Shown piece by piece: positions 18,354 through 25,216 of a stretch of DNA of 25,216 bases. The stretch's first letter is position 1, and each line of letters begins with the position of its first letter. Below the pieces are notes generated by a model, which was given only the letters and a program-made list of their open reading frames with translations, made no database searches and was not told the origin of the DNA. The position numbers were made by a program, and so were the translations under genes. The DNA is from an uncultured Collinsella sp. (GTDB lineage: Bacteria > Actinomycetota > Coriobacteriia > Coriobacteriales > Coriobacteriaceae): the NCBI GenBank assembly GCA_900759435.1, contig CAAEVD010000017.1, forward strand, positions 1-25,216. Reading direction: 5' to 3'.

Positions 18354-19859
18354 ATGGTAACAGGGCAACAGAAAAACGAGCAGATCGTGTCTGCTCAGGC
18401 GGATTCGAGATCGATGCAGAGCTCGCAGGATATCAAGCTGAGCTGGCGTGAGAAAATCTGCTATGGCTTTGGCGATTTGGGCAACGGATTCATGTTCGAT
18501 CTTGGTCAAGCATATCTGACCAAGTTCTACACTGACATCTGTCTGATTTCGCCAGGCGTAGTGAGCCTGATTTTCGCCGTCACCAAGATTTTCGATGCGT
18601 TCATGGACCCGATTGCCGGTGCATTCGTCGACGGTAGAAAGAAGATTGGCAAGCACGGTCGGTTTCGTCCGGTCATGATGGTTTCGGCCGTGATTCTTGC
18701 CGTTCTAACCGTGGTGACCTTCACTGCGCCCGATATTCCCATGGCGGGCAAAATTGCCTATGCGCTGATAACCTACATGATCTGGGGCGTCGTATACAGC
18801 TTCACCAACGTGCCATACGGATCTCTGGCCACGGTAATGACGCGTGACGTCGATGACCGCGCGCACATGGCGTCAACGCGCCAGGCCGGTTCGCTCTGCG
18901 CACAGCTCATCACGGGCGTAGCGTTCATCCCATTGGTCCTGTTCTTTGCGGGTGGCGACACGCTCGACGGCAATCCGCACGGCTATACGATTGCAGCTGT
19001 CGTCATGGGACTGTGTGGCATCGCCGGATTCGCCATCTGCTTTTTGGGAACGCGCGAGCATATCCGTATCGATCGACAGGCCGAGGAGAAGGCTGCGGGA
19101 AAGGCCGGCAAGAAGTCGAGCGCATTCAGCACGTATTTCAAGGTCGTTTTCACCAACAAGAACCTGGGAGCAGTTATCCTGCTTACGCTGTTTACCATCT
19201 CGGCCATGAATACCAACAACACCATGATGGTGTATTTCTGCCAGTACAACCTGGGTAACATCGCGTTGCAGCCCATTGTCAACGGCATCATGATCGGAAC
19301 GTCGGTTGTCGCCATTCTCGCCATCCCGACGCTCGTCAAGCATTTTGGCAAGAAGCGCACGTGCGTTGCCTGCTTTATCGTCGGTGCCGTGGCAAACGGC
19401 CTCAACTTCATCCTGCCGACCAATACCGTGACGTTCATCATCTTCGTCACCATCGGCTACGTCGCGCTTGCCATCCCCAACGGTATCACCTGGAACTTGG
19501 TTTCCGATGTTATTGATTACGGTGAATGGCACACGGGAATCCGCAAGGAGGGTACGACCTACGCCGCGTTCAACTTTTCTCGTAAGCTTGCGCAATCCCT
19601 TGCCGCGATCATTTCCGGCGGCATCCTTGCCCTTACCGGATATGTGGCAAATAAGCCCCAGACGGCTGCCACGCTGCTTGGCATCAAGGGCGCTCTGACG
19701 ATTTATCCCGCCTGCGCCCTTCTGGTAGCAGCCTTGATTATCTTCGCTCTCTACGACATTACCGAGAAGAAGTTCAATTCCATTTCCAACGACCTGTCGA
19801 ATGGTCGCTGGGAGCGCGGCGAGATCGGCGAGAGCACTATCGAGACGATCGATAAATAG
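18354..19859 (+). CDS. GPH-family sugar:cation symporter, probably hexuronate/hexuronide importer
   Basis: This 501-residue MFS protein of the glycoside-pentoside-hexuronide:cation symporter family (MelB/GusB type) has about 12 membrane segments. The start motif WREKICYGFGDLGNGFMFDLGQAYLTKFYTD and the following KIFDAFMDPIAGAFVDGRKKIGKHGRFRP, with its Asp residues in TM2 and the loop, are GPH signatures. Its place between uxaC and uxaB implies uptake of galacturonate, glucuronate or a hexuronide. No beta-glucuronidase is present in the window, so a free uronate or an external one is favoured. GGGGAGGG is five bases before the ATG at 18354; upstream in-frame starts are unsupported. Confidence 0.92.
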   Translation: MVTGQQKNEQIVSAQADSRSMQSSQDIKLSWREKICYGFGDLGNGFMFDLGQAYLTKFYTDICLISPGVVSLIFAVTKIFDAFMDPIAGAFVDGRKKIGKHGRFRPVMMVSAVILAVLTVVTFTAPDIPMAGKIAYALITYMIWGVVYSFTNVPYGSLATVMTRDVDDRAHMASTRQAGSLCAQLITGVAFIPLVLFFAGGDTLDGNPHGYTIAAVVMGLCGIAGFAICFLGTREHIRIDRQAEEKAAGKAGKKSSAFSTYFKVVFTNKNLGAVILLTLFTISAMNTNNTMMVYFCQYNLGNIALQPIVNGIMIGTSVVAILAIPTLVKHFGKKRTCVACFIVGAVANGLNFILPTNTVTFIIFVTIGYVALAIPNGITWNLVSDVIDYGEWHTGIRKEGTTYAAFNFSRKLAQSLAAIISGGILALTGYVANKPQTAATLLGIKGALTIYPACALLVAALIIFALYDITEKKFNSISNDLSNGRWERGEIGESTIETIDK

Positions 19860-19887
19860 CCCCGCTGCTTGAAAATCATGAATGCAA

Positions 19888-19912
19888 CCCGGTGCGGCGA
19901 TGCCGTACCGGG
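19888..19912 (+). other. Intercistronic hairpin between the GPH symporter and uxaB
   Basis: CCCGGTGCGGC (19888-19898) pairs with GCCGTACCGGG (19902-19912) with one G-U pair and a 3-base loop. There is no T run, so it is more likely an RNA-stability or processing hairpin than a terminator. Confidence 0.6.
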
Positions 19913-19922
19913 ACTTGAGTTG

Positions 19923-19936
19923 AGAGGAAAACCTCT
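19923..19936 (+). promoter_or_regulatory. uxaB: uxaB Shine-Dalgarno enclosed in a small hairpin
   Basis: AGAGG (19923-19927), which holds the Shine-Dalgarno, pairs with CCTCT (19932-19936) across AAAA, directly before the ATG at 19937. The 5-bp stem could lower initiation or make it dependent on upstream translation. Confidence 0.5.
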
Positions 19937-21451
19937 ATGAATAACATCAGCTACGAGACGCTCGAGAAGATCGGCTACGAGGGCTACGTGCTGCCCAAGG
20001 ACGCCCCCGAGAAGGTCCTGCAGTTTGGCGAGGGCAATTTCCTGCGCGCCTTCGTCGATCGTTTCTTCGATATGGGCAACGAGGCCACCGGTTGGAACGG
20101 CAAGGTCGTCATGGTGCAGCCCATCAGCGGCGCCTTCGATTTCGCCGATGGTATCAATGCCCAGGATGGCCTGTACACCGTACTGGTGCGCGGCAAGGAG
20201 AACGGTGACACGGTTGACGATTCCCGCGTGATCAGCGCCTGCAGCCGTTGCCTCAATCCGTATCGCGAGGCTGACTACCGTGCCATGATGGAGGTCGCCG
20301 TTTCCGACGACCTGGAGATTATCGTCTCCAACACCACCGAGGCCGGTATCGCCTACGATCCGTCCTGCAAGGCCGACGACATGCCCCCCGCGAGCTTCCC
20401 TGCCAAGCTTGCCCAGGTGCTCCATGCCCGCTGGGCTGCCGGCAAGCAGGGCGTCATCGTGCTCGCCTGCGAGCTCATCGACCATAACGGCGAGGAGCTG
20501 CTGCGCATCATGAACCAGTACGTGAGCGACTGGGGCTGGGAGGACGAGTTTTCGCAGTGGATGGCCAACGACTGCACCGTCTGCACCACGCTCGTCGACA
20601 CCATCGTTCCGGGTCGCATCCGCGATCCCAAGGAGGCCGCTGCCGTGGCCGAGCGCTTGGGCTATGAGGATCCGTTCTTGGCCGTGCGCGAGCCCTTCCA
20701 GATGTGGGGCATCCAGGGTGACGAGTCGCTCAAGGAGCGTCTGCCCTTCGTGAAGGCCGGTCTGCCGGGTGTCTTTGTGACCCCCGACGTCACCCCGTAC
20801 AAAAAGCGCAAGGTCCGCATCCTCAACGGCGCCCACACCGCCTTTGTTCCGGGTTCCTGGGTTGCCGGCTTTGATATCGTGCGCGACTGCATGCACGACG
20901 AGACTGTTCGTGGCTTCATGAACACCATGCTCTACGACGAGGTCATTCCGACGCTTGCCGCCGACCTGGATGTCGAGGACTGCAAGGCCTTTGCTGCCGC
21001 TGTTGAGAACCGCTTCGACAACCCGTTTATCGACCACGCGCTGCTCTCCATCTGCCTCAACTCCACGGCTAAGTGGCGTGCCCGCGACCTGCCTACGCTC
21101 AAGGACTATGCTGCCGAGACCGGCAGCCTGCCCAAGTGCCTGGCGACGAGCCTGGCCACGCTCATCTCCTTCTACACGCAGGAGCTCGTGTCCCGCGAGG
21201 GCGACGGTCTGCACCTGCGTCGCTCCGACGGCACCGAGTACACCGCTCAGGACGACGCCTTCGTGCTCGACTTCTACGCCGCCCGCGCCGGCGCCGACGA
21301 CGCCGAGCTGGTGCACGATGTGCTCACCAACGAGCAAATGTGGGGCGAGGATCTTACGCAGATCGCCGGCCTGGAGGAGTTTGTCGTCAACGCTCTCGCC
21401 GTCGTGCGCTCCGAGGGCGTCAAGCAGGCGTTCGCGAACGCTCAGGCCTAA
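19937..21451 (+). CDS. uxaB: Tagaturonate reductase (altronate oxidoreductase)
   Basis: The 504-residue mannitol-dehydrogenase-family enzyme reduces D-tagaturonate to D-altronate with NADH. The N-terminal Rossmann signature is VLQFGEGNFLRAFVDRFF; it continues with VVMVQPISG and the family stretch ISACSRCLNPY. The C-terminal domain has the catalytic-region motif KKRKVRILNGAHTA. The enzyme acts directly after UxaC in the galacturonate branch. It could share activity with UxuB (fructuronate reductase), a paralog, but the KRKVRILNGAHT motif and the adjacent uxaA favour UxaB. Confidence 0.95.
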   Translation: MNNISYETLEKIGYEGYVLPKDAPEKVLQFGEGNFLRAFVDRFFDMGNEATGWNGKVVMVQPISGAFDFADGINAQDGLYTVLVRGKENGDTVDDSRVISACSRCLNPYREADYRAMMEVAVSDDLEIIVSNTTEAGIAYDPSCKADDMPPASFPAKLAQVLHARWAAGKQGVIVLACELIDHNGEELLRIMNQYVSDWGWEDEFSQWMANDCTVCTTLVDTIVPGRIRDPKEAAAVAERLGYEDPFLAVREPFQMWGIQGDESLKERLPFVKAGLPGVFVTPDVTPYKKRKVRILNGAHTAFVPGSWVAGFDIVRDCMHDETVRGFMNTMLYDEVIPTLAADLDVEDCKAFAAAVENRFDNPFIDHALLSICLNSTAKWRARDLPTLKDYAAETGSLPKCLATSLATLISFYTQELVSREGDGLHLRRSDGTEYTAQDDAFVLDFYAARAGADDAELVHDVLTNEQMWGEDLTQIAGLEEFVVNALAVVRSEGVKQAFANAQA

Positions 21452-21461
21452 ATCCTTCTGT

Positions 21462-21487
21462 ACGCCCGTCGGGTAACTGGCGGGCGT
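21462..21487 (+). other. Intercistronic hairpin between uxaB and uxaA
   Basis: ACGCCCGTC (21462-21470) pairs with GGCGGGCGT (21479-21487) with one T-G pair and an 8-base loop. No T run follows; uxaA starts 43 bases after it. Confidence 0.6.
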
Positions 21488-21529
21488 CACTCGACTTCTG
21501 CTCAACCTGTAGGGTTAGGACTCTTTGTA

Positions 21530-23014
21530 ATGAACACTATCCAGATCAATCCGGCCGACAACGTCATCGTTGCGCTGTCGCCGCTCGCCAAGGGTACTGC
21601 CGTCGAGGTTCCCGGCGTGGGCGAGGTCGTTGCCGCGGAGGATATCCCGCAGGGCCACAAGATGGCCGTGCGCGCCATTGCAGCCGGTGAGGATGTCGTC
21701 AAGTACGGTCTTCCCATCGGTCACGTGACGAAGGACATTCAGCCCGGCCAGTGGCTGCACACGCACAACGTGAAGACCAACCTCTCGGGTGAGATCGAGT
21801 ACGCCTACAATCCGACACATCCGGTCGTTGAGCCGGTCGAGGCCGAGATCTTTATGGGCTTCCGCCGTGCCGACGGTCGTGCCGCCACGCGCAATGAGCT
21901 GTGGATCATTCCCACCGTCGGTTGCGTCAACGAAGTCGCTCGTGCCATGTGCGAGCAGGCTCAGGACCTGGTCGAGGGCTCGTTGGAGGGCGTCTATTAC
22001 TTCCCGCATCCGTTCGGTTGCTCACAGACCGGCGCCGACCATGCCCAGACCCGTCGTCTGCTGGTGGCGCTGTCGCGTCACGCAAACGCCGCGGGCGTGC
22101 TGTTCTTGTCGCTCGGTTGCGAGAACTGCACGCATCAGCAGGTGCTCGACGAGCTCGGTGACTTCGATCACGAGCGCGTTCGTTTTCTCACCTGCCAGGA
22201 TGTAGCCGACGAGCAGATCGAGGGCCACAAGATTCTGTCCGAGCTGGCTGACTTGGCCAAGCAGGCCAAGCGTGAGCCCATTCCGGCCTCCGAGCTGGTT
22301 ATTGGTCTTAAGTGCGGCGGCTCTGACGGTCTTTCGGGCATTACCGCCAACCCCACGATCGGTCGCGTGAGCGATATGGTCGTCGCCCGCGGTGGCACGT
22401 CGGTGCTCACCGAGGTGCCCGAGATGTTTGGCGCGGAGAGCATCCTGCTCGATCGCTGCGAGAACGAGCAGGTCTTTGACGCCGCCTCTGACATGCTTAA
22501 CGGTTTTAAGGATTACTTTATTAGCCATGGCGAGGTGGTCTACGAGAACCCGAGTCCCGGTAACAAGGACGGTGGCATCACCACGCTTGAGGACAAGAGT
22601 TGCGGCTGCGTGCAAAAGGGTGGATCTGCCCCCATCGTCGACGTGCTGCCGTATGCCGGCCAGGCAAATAAACACGGCCTGAACATGCTGTGCGGTCCGG
22701 GCAACGACATGGTATCCACCACGGCGTTGACGGCTGCCGGCTGCCACGTGATTCTGTTCTCGACCGGCCGCGGCACACCGTTTGGCGCGCCGGCGCCTAC
22801 CCTCAAGGTGTTCACCAATCAGCGTCTGTGCGACCACAAGGCCAACTGGATGGACTTTAACGCCGGCGTGGTGGCTACGGGCGAGTGCACGCTCGATAAG
22901 GCCGCCGGAGACCTATATCAGCTGGTACTGGATACAGCGAGCGGTAAGCTAACGAGTGCCGAGCGCCGCGGCTGCCACGAGATCAGCATCTGGAAAGACG
23001 GCGTCTGCCTGTAG
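21530..23014 (+). CDS. uxaA: Altronate dehydratase
   Basis: This 494-residue enzyme dehydrates D-altronate to 2-keto-3-deoxygluconate. The N-terminal SAF domain (about 1-100) is followed by the large catalytic domain with GYXRADGRAATRNELWIIPTVGCVN-type sequence (here FRRADGRAATRNELW), HPFGCSQTGADHAQT, CENCTHQQVLDELG, LKCGGSDGLSGITANPTIGR, and NPSPGNKDGGITTLEDKSCGC. The Cys/His-rich pattern is that of the iron-dependent UxaA/GarD family. The AGGA site is only moderate, 9 bases before the ATG. It closes the uxa operon. Galactarate dehydratase (GarD) is the closest alternative, but the gene order is uxaC-uxaB-uxaA. Confidence 0.94.
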   Translation: MNTIQINPADNVIVALSPLAKGTAVEVPGVGEVVAAEDIPQGHKMAVRAIAAGEDVVKYGLPIGHVTKDIQPGQWLHTHNVKTNLSGEIEYAYNPTHPVVEPVEAEIFMGFRRADGRAATRNELWIIPTVGCVNEVARAMCEQAQDLVEGSLEGVYYFPHPFGCSQTGADHAQTRRLLVALSRHANAAGVLFLSLGCENCTHQQVLDELGDFDHERVRFLTCQDVADEQIEGHKILSELADLAKQAKREPIPASELVIGLKCGGSDGLSGITANPTIGRVSDMVVARGGTSVLTEVPEMFGAESILLDRCENEQVFDAASDMLNGFKDYFISHGEVVYENPSPGNKDGGITTLEDKSCGCVQKGGSAPIVDVLPYAGQANKHGLNMLCGPGNDMVSTTALTAAGCHVILFSTGRGTPFGAPAPTLKVFTNQRLCDHKANWMDFNAGVVATGECTLDKAAGDLYQLVLDTASGKLTSAERRGCHEISIWKDGVCL

Positions 23015-23017
23015 AGG

Positions 23018-23050
23018 GACTCGCCATTCGTAGGGGTGGCGAATCTTTTG
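23018..23050 (+). terminator. Weak terminator after uxaA
   Basis: TCGCCA (23021-23026) pairs with TGGCGA (23037-23042) across a 10-base loop, followed by ATCTTTT. The stem is short; the outer pair has a mismatch. Confidence 0.5.
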
Positions 23051-23221
23051 ATCTCGATGACGGGGCTGCACAGTGGTTCTGTGCGAGGGAAGGGTTGCTA
23101 CTGCGCGTTTGTGAGATGCTTTTCGGTGCCCTTTTCCGCACTGTTGACGTATCTATGGTTATAAATTCGGGCAAATTGGTTTAAGAAGCCGATTTAGTCC
23201 AGGTCAATAGAGGGGAATTGC

Positions 23222-24439
23222 GTGGCTATCCACATCGTTGAGGAAGCAAATCGTTGTCTGGGCTGCAAAAAGGCGTTCTGTAAAATAAAGGGTTGTCCGG
23301 TGCAGACGCCCATTCCGCAGGTTATCGACCTCTTTAAGCAGCGCCGTCTGCAAGAGGCGGGCGAGCTGCTGTTCCAGAATAACCCGATGAGTGCGGTCTG
23401 CTCTATGGTGTGCAACCATTCGGGCCAGTGCGAGGGCGCGTGCATCCAGGGCCGCAAGGGCACACCGGTGCATTTTTCGAGTATCGAGAACTATATCTCG
23501 ACTGCATATTTGGACCGCAAGGAGTGGAAGCCCGCGCCGTCGTGCGGCAAGCAGGTTGCCGTGGTCGGTTCCGGTCCTGCCGGCATTACCGTGGCCATTA
23601 AGATGGCCCAGCTGGGCTGTGCCGTCACGGTGTTTGAGCAGCGGCCCGAGATCGGCGGCGTGCTGGAGTACGGTATCCCCGAGTTCCGTCTGCCGCGCTC
23701 GCTCGTGCAAAAGTACCGCCACGTGATGTGCTCGCTCGGCGTGCGCGTTCGCCCCTCGACCACCATCGGCGGTGCGCTCCACATCGACGACCTGCTGCGC
23801 GACGGCTACGATGCGGTCTTTGTCGGTACTGGTACCTGGCGAGCTCGAAAGCTGGGTATTCCCGGCGAGTCGCGCGGCAACGTGCTGTTTGGCATCGACT
23901 ACCTCGTTGACCCCACGAGCGTGGCGATCGGGCAGAACGTGGCGGTTATCGGCGCCGGCAATGTGGCCATGGATGTTGCCCGCACGGCCCTGCGCTCGGG
24001 TGCTCGCAAGGTTACCGTGTACGCCCGATCGCGCCATATCTCTGCCATCGATGACGAGGTGGAGCTGACCGAGCTTGACGGTGCCGAGATTATGTGCGGC
24101 AAGGCGATCTGCGCCATCGACGATAACGGTCCGGTGTTCGAGACGGCTATCTTTGACGAGGACAACAACGTGGTGGGCTACGAGGAAGAGCTCGACCATG
24201 CGTCCGCCGACACGGTTGTGATTGCGGCGTCTCAGGTGCCCAAGGACAAGCTCGTGCTTACAACGGGCGGTCTGGAGACCGACCATCGCGGCCTGCTTTC
24301 GGTCGACGAGCATGGCATGACCACCGTGCCTGGCGTCTTTGCCGCCGGCGACGTGGTCAACGGCCCGCTCACCGTGGTCCATGCCGTAGCTGGTGCCAAG
24401 CTCGCCGTCGAAGGCATGACCACCTACCTGGGCCTTTAA
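23222..24439 (+). CDS. GltD-like FeS/FAD NAD(P)H-dependent oxidoreductase
   Basis: The 405-residue protein resembles the glutamate synthase small subunit (GltD) and its relatives. The N-terminal Fer4-type domain has Cys at 12, 15, 20 and 25 (CLGCKKAFCKIKGC) and at 60, 64, 70 and 74, able to carry two [4Fe-4S] clusters. An FAD-binding GxGxxG (G116-S-G-P-A-G121), then EQRPEIGGVLEYGIPEFRLP, then a second nucleotide motif G244-A-G-N-V-A249 for NAD(P)H, and the closing GVFAAGDVVNGPLTVVHAVAGAKLA follow. The GTG start follows GAGGGG. It is not next to a GltA large subunit, so it may pass electrons to another partner (for example an Nfn-, PreT- or enoate-reductase-type protein). The reaction is not readable. 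Confidence 0.9.
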   Translation: MAIHIVEEANRCLGCKKAFCKIKGCPVQTPIPQVIDLFKQRRLQEAGELLFQNNPMSAVCSMVCNHSGQCEGACIQGRKGTPVHFSSIENYISTAYLDRKEWKPAPSCGKQVAVVGSGPAGITVAIKMAQLGCAVTVFEQRPEIGGVLEYGIPEFRLPRSLVQKYRHVMCSLGVRVRPSTTIGGALHIDDLLRDGYDAVFVGTGTWRARKLGIPGESRGNVLFGIDYLVDPTSVAIGQNVAVIGAGNVAMDVARTALRSGARKVTVYARSRHISAIDDEVELTELDGAEIMCGKAICAIDDNGPVFETAIFDEDNNVVGYEEELDHASADTVVIAASQVPKDKLVLTTGGLETDHRGLLSVDEHGMTTVPGVFAAGDVVNGPLTVVHAVAGAKLAVEGMTTYLGL

Positions 24440-24455
24440 CTCCATCCCGCCCATC

Positions 24456-24527
24456 AGTTGCGGTGAAATAGTTTCTGCTTGGTGCCCCAAGCGCCTCATT
24501 CAGGAACTATTCCACCGCAACTTTTTT
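24456..24527 (+). terminator. Long terminator with a nested hairpin after the GltD-like gene
   Basis: The arms 24456-24477 and 24501-24522 match over 22 positions with one A-C mismatch and one T-G pair; the outer half is AGTTGCGGTG. The 23-base loop contains a nested CTTGG/CCAAG stem. Six T (24522-24527) follow. The branched, long stem is unlike a minimal terminator and may be a repeat family used as one. Confidence 0.85.
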
Positions 24528-24641
24528 GTGAGGGTCGGGATTAAAGGCGGGGGAGTGCGAGCGAGTGCGAATGCGGCGGATACTGATACGATAGGTACGT
24601 TAGCAACTGCCGCCGAGCGGCTCAAACGAAAGGAAGCCTGT

Positions 24642-25216
24642 ATGGAGTCCTCTGCCTACCCGATGCTCTTTAGCCCGATCAAGGTCGGTACAACCGAGGT
24701 CAAGAACCGCGTCTTTATGCCGCCGGTGTCCACCAACCTGGCCGATCATGGCTATGTGACCGACGACTTGGTCGATCATTACCGTGCCCGCGCCAAGGGC
24801 GGCGTGGGCCTCATCATTACCGAGGTCGTGACGGTCGAGCCTACCTATACCTATCTGCCGGGTGACATGTGCTGCTACGACGACACGTTTATCCCCGGCT
24901 GGGAAAAGCTCGCCGCGGCCGTCCACGAGTATGGCTGCAAGATCATGCCGCAGCTCTTCCATCCCGCCTACATGGCCTTTAACATTCCGGGCACGCCGCG
25001 CCTGATCGCTCCGTCCTTTGTGGGCCCGTCTTACGCCCGCGAGGCACCGCGCCCCATCACGGTCGACGAGATTCACGAGCTCACGCATCAGTTTGGCGAC
25101 GCTGCCGTGCGTATGCAGAAGGCTGGCGTCGATGGCGTTGAAGTCCATGCGGCACACGCCCACGGCATGCTCGGCGGCTTTTTGACTCCGCTCTACAACA
25201 AGCGTACCGACGAGTA
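24642..25216 (+). CDS. Old-yellow-enzyme family NADH:flavin oxidoreductase (5' part, cut by window edge)
   Basis: 191 complete codons are visible. MLFSPIKVGTTEVKNRVFMPPVSTNLADHGYVTDDLVDHYRARAKGGVGLIITE is the start of an FMN-binding OYE-type TIM barrel, and H169-A-A-H172 in VEVHAAHAHGMLGGFLTPLYNKR gives the substrate-contacting His pair and typical Leu/Tyr/Asn/Arg region. This family includes 2,4-dienoyl-CoA reductase, enoate reductase and BaiCD/BaiH bile-acid enzymes, which carry further FeS and FAD domains C-terminally. The substrate cannot be told from the N-terminus. AAAGGAAG precedes the ATG. It lies 200 bases downstream of the GltD-like gene, beyond a terminator. Confidence 0.9.
   Translation, partial: MESSAYPMLFSPIKVGTTEVKNRVFMPPVSTNLADHGYVTDDLVDHYRARAKGGVGLIITEVVTVEPTYTYLPGDMCCYDDTFIPGWEKLAAAVHEYGCKIMPQLFHPAYMAFNIPGTPRLIAPSFVGPSYAREAPRPITVDEIHELTHQFGDAAVRMQKAGVDGVEVHAAHAHGMLGGFLTPLYNKRTDE

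Noticed and set aside
19751..21505. A 584-codon minus-strand open frame opposite uxaB
   Set aside because: It is antisense to a clear uxaB and spans the end of the symporter gene without any family motif.
23130..23170. A promoter TTGACG...TATAAAT before the GltD-like gene
   Set aside because: The two boxes are only about 10-11 bases apart, too close for a sigma-70 promoter; no better -35 was found.

Overview
The window looks like chromosomal DNA of a gut-type actinobacterium of the Coriobacteriia, most probably Collinsella or a close relative. The basis is high-GC coding DNA with strong G/C third positions, strong AAGGAGG-like ribosome binding sites, and gene content typical of that group: nickel-pincer LarBC, EbgA/EbgC-type beta-galactosidase, FeoA-FeoA-FeoB with a small Cys-rich partner, an isomerase-route hexuronate operon, and GltD-like and old-yellow-enzyme flavoproteins. 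The genus is an inference from protein character; no database was searched.

Layout. (1) 1-1665, minus strand: a larB-larC operon for the nickel-pincer cofactor, with larC cut by the window edge and a perfect inverted repeat upstream of larB. (2) 1666-4403: serB (minus) diverges from aspS (plus); aspS has a leader hairpin and a strong terminator. (3) 4404-4650: a cluster of three related intergenic palindromes. (4) 4651-9511: a LacI-family repressor (minus) divergent from an ebgA-ebgC beta-galactosidase operon, with three copies of one operator between them. (5) 9665-11210: an APC-family amino-acid permease and terminator. (6) 11211-11896: a long inverted-repeat element, an HPr-like gene with Asp at position 46, a 33-bp perfect palindrome and a terminator. 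(7) 11940-15414: ferrous iron uptake, feoA-feoA-feoB, with candidate DtxR-type boxes, then a separately terminated small Cys-rich membrane protein. (8) 15512-23014: a LacI-family regulator followed by an operon uxaC - GPH symporter - uxaB - uxaA, with two copies of a 14-16 bp palindromic operator at the promoter. (9) 23222-25216: a GltD-like FeS/FAD oxidoreductase and the 5' part of an old-yellow-enzyme family gene.

How the genes work together. The two sugar loci share one regulatory design: a local LacI-family protein, and palindromic operators over the -35 box and just downstream of a TAAGAT -10 box. The ebg locus would hydrolyse beta-galactosides in the cytoplasm. The uxa operon would import hexuronates or hexuronides and convert galacturonate via tagaturonate and altronate to 2-keto-3-deoxygluconate. 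Enzymes for the final steps (kinase, aldolase) and the UxuAB mannonate branch are not in the window. The feo genes supply ferrous iron, which UxaA-type dehydratases and the FeS oxidoreductase need, but no regulatory link between them is visible.

No tRNA, rRNA, CRISPR array, transposase or phage gene was seen. All protein-coding parts are recognisable families. The least explained parts are the intergenic repeats, the HPr Asp46 substitution and the conserved-looking operators. I did not find an evident new multi-gene system.
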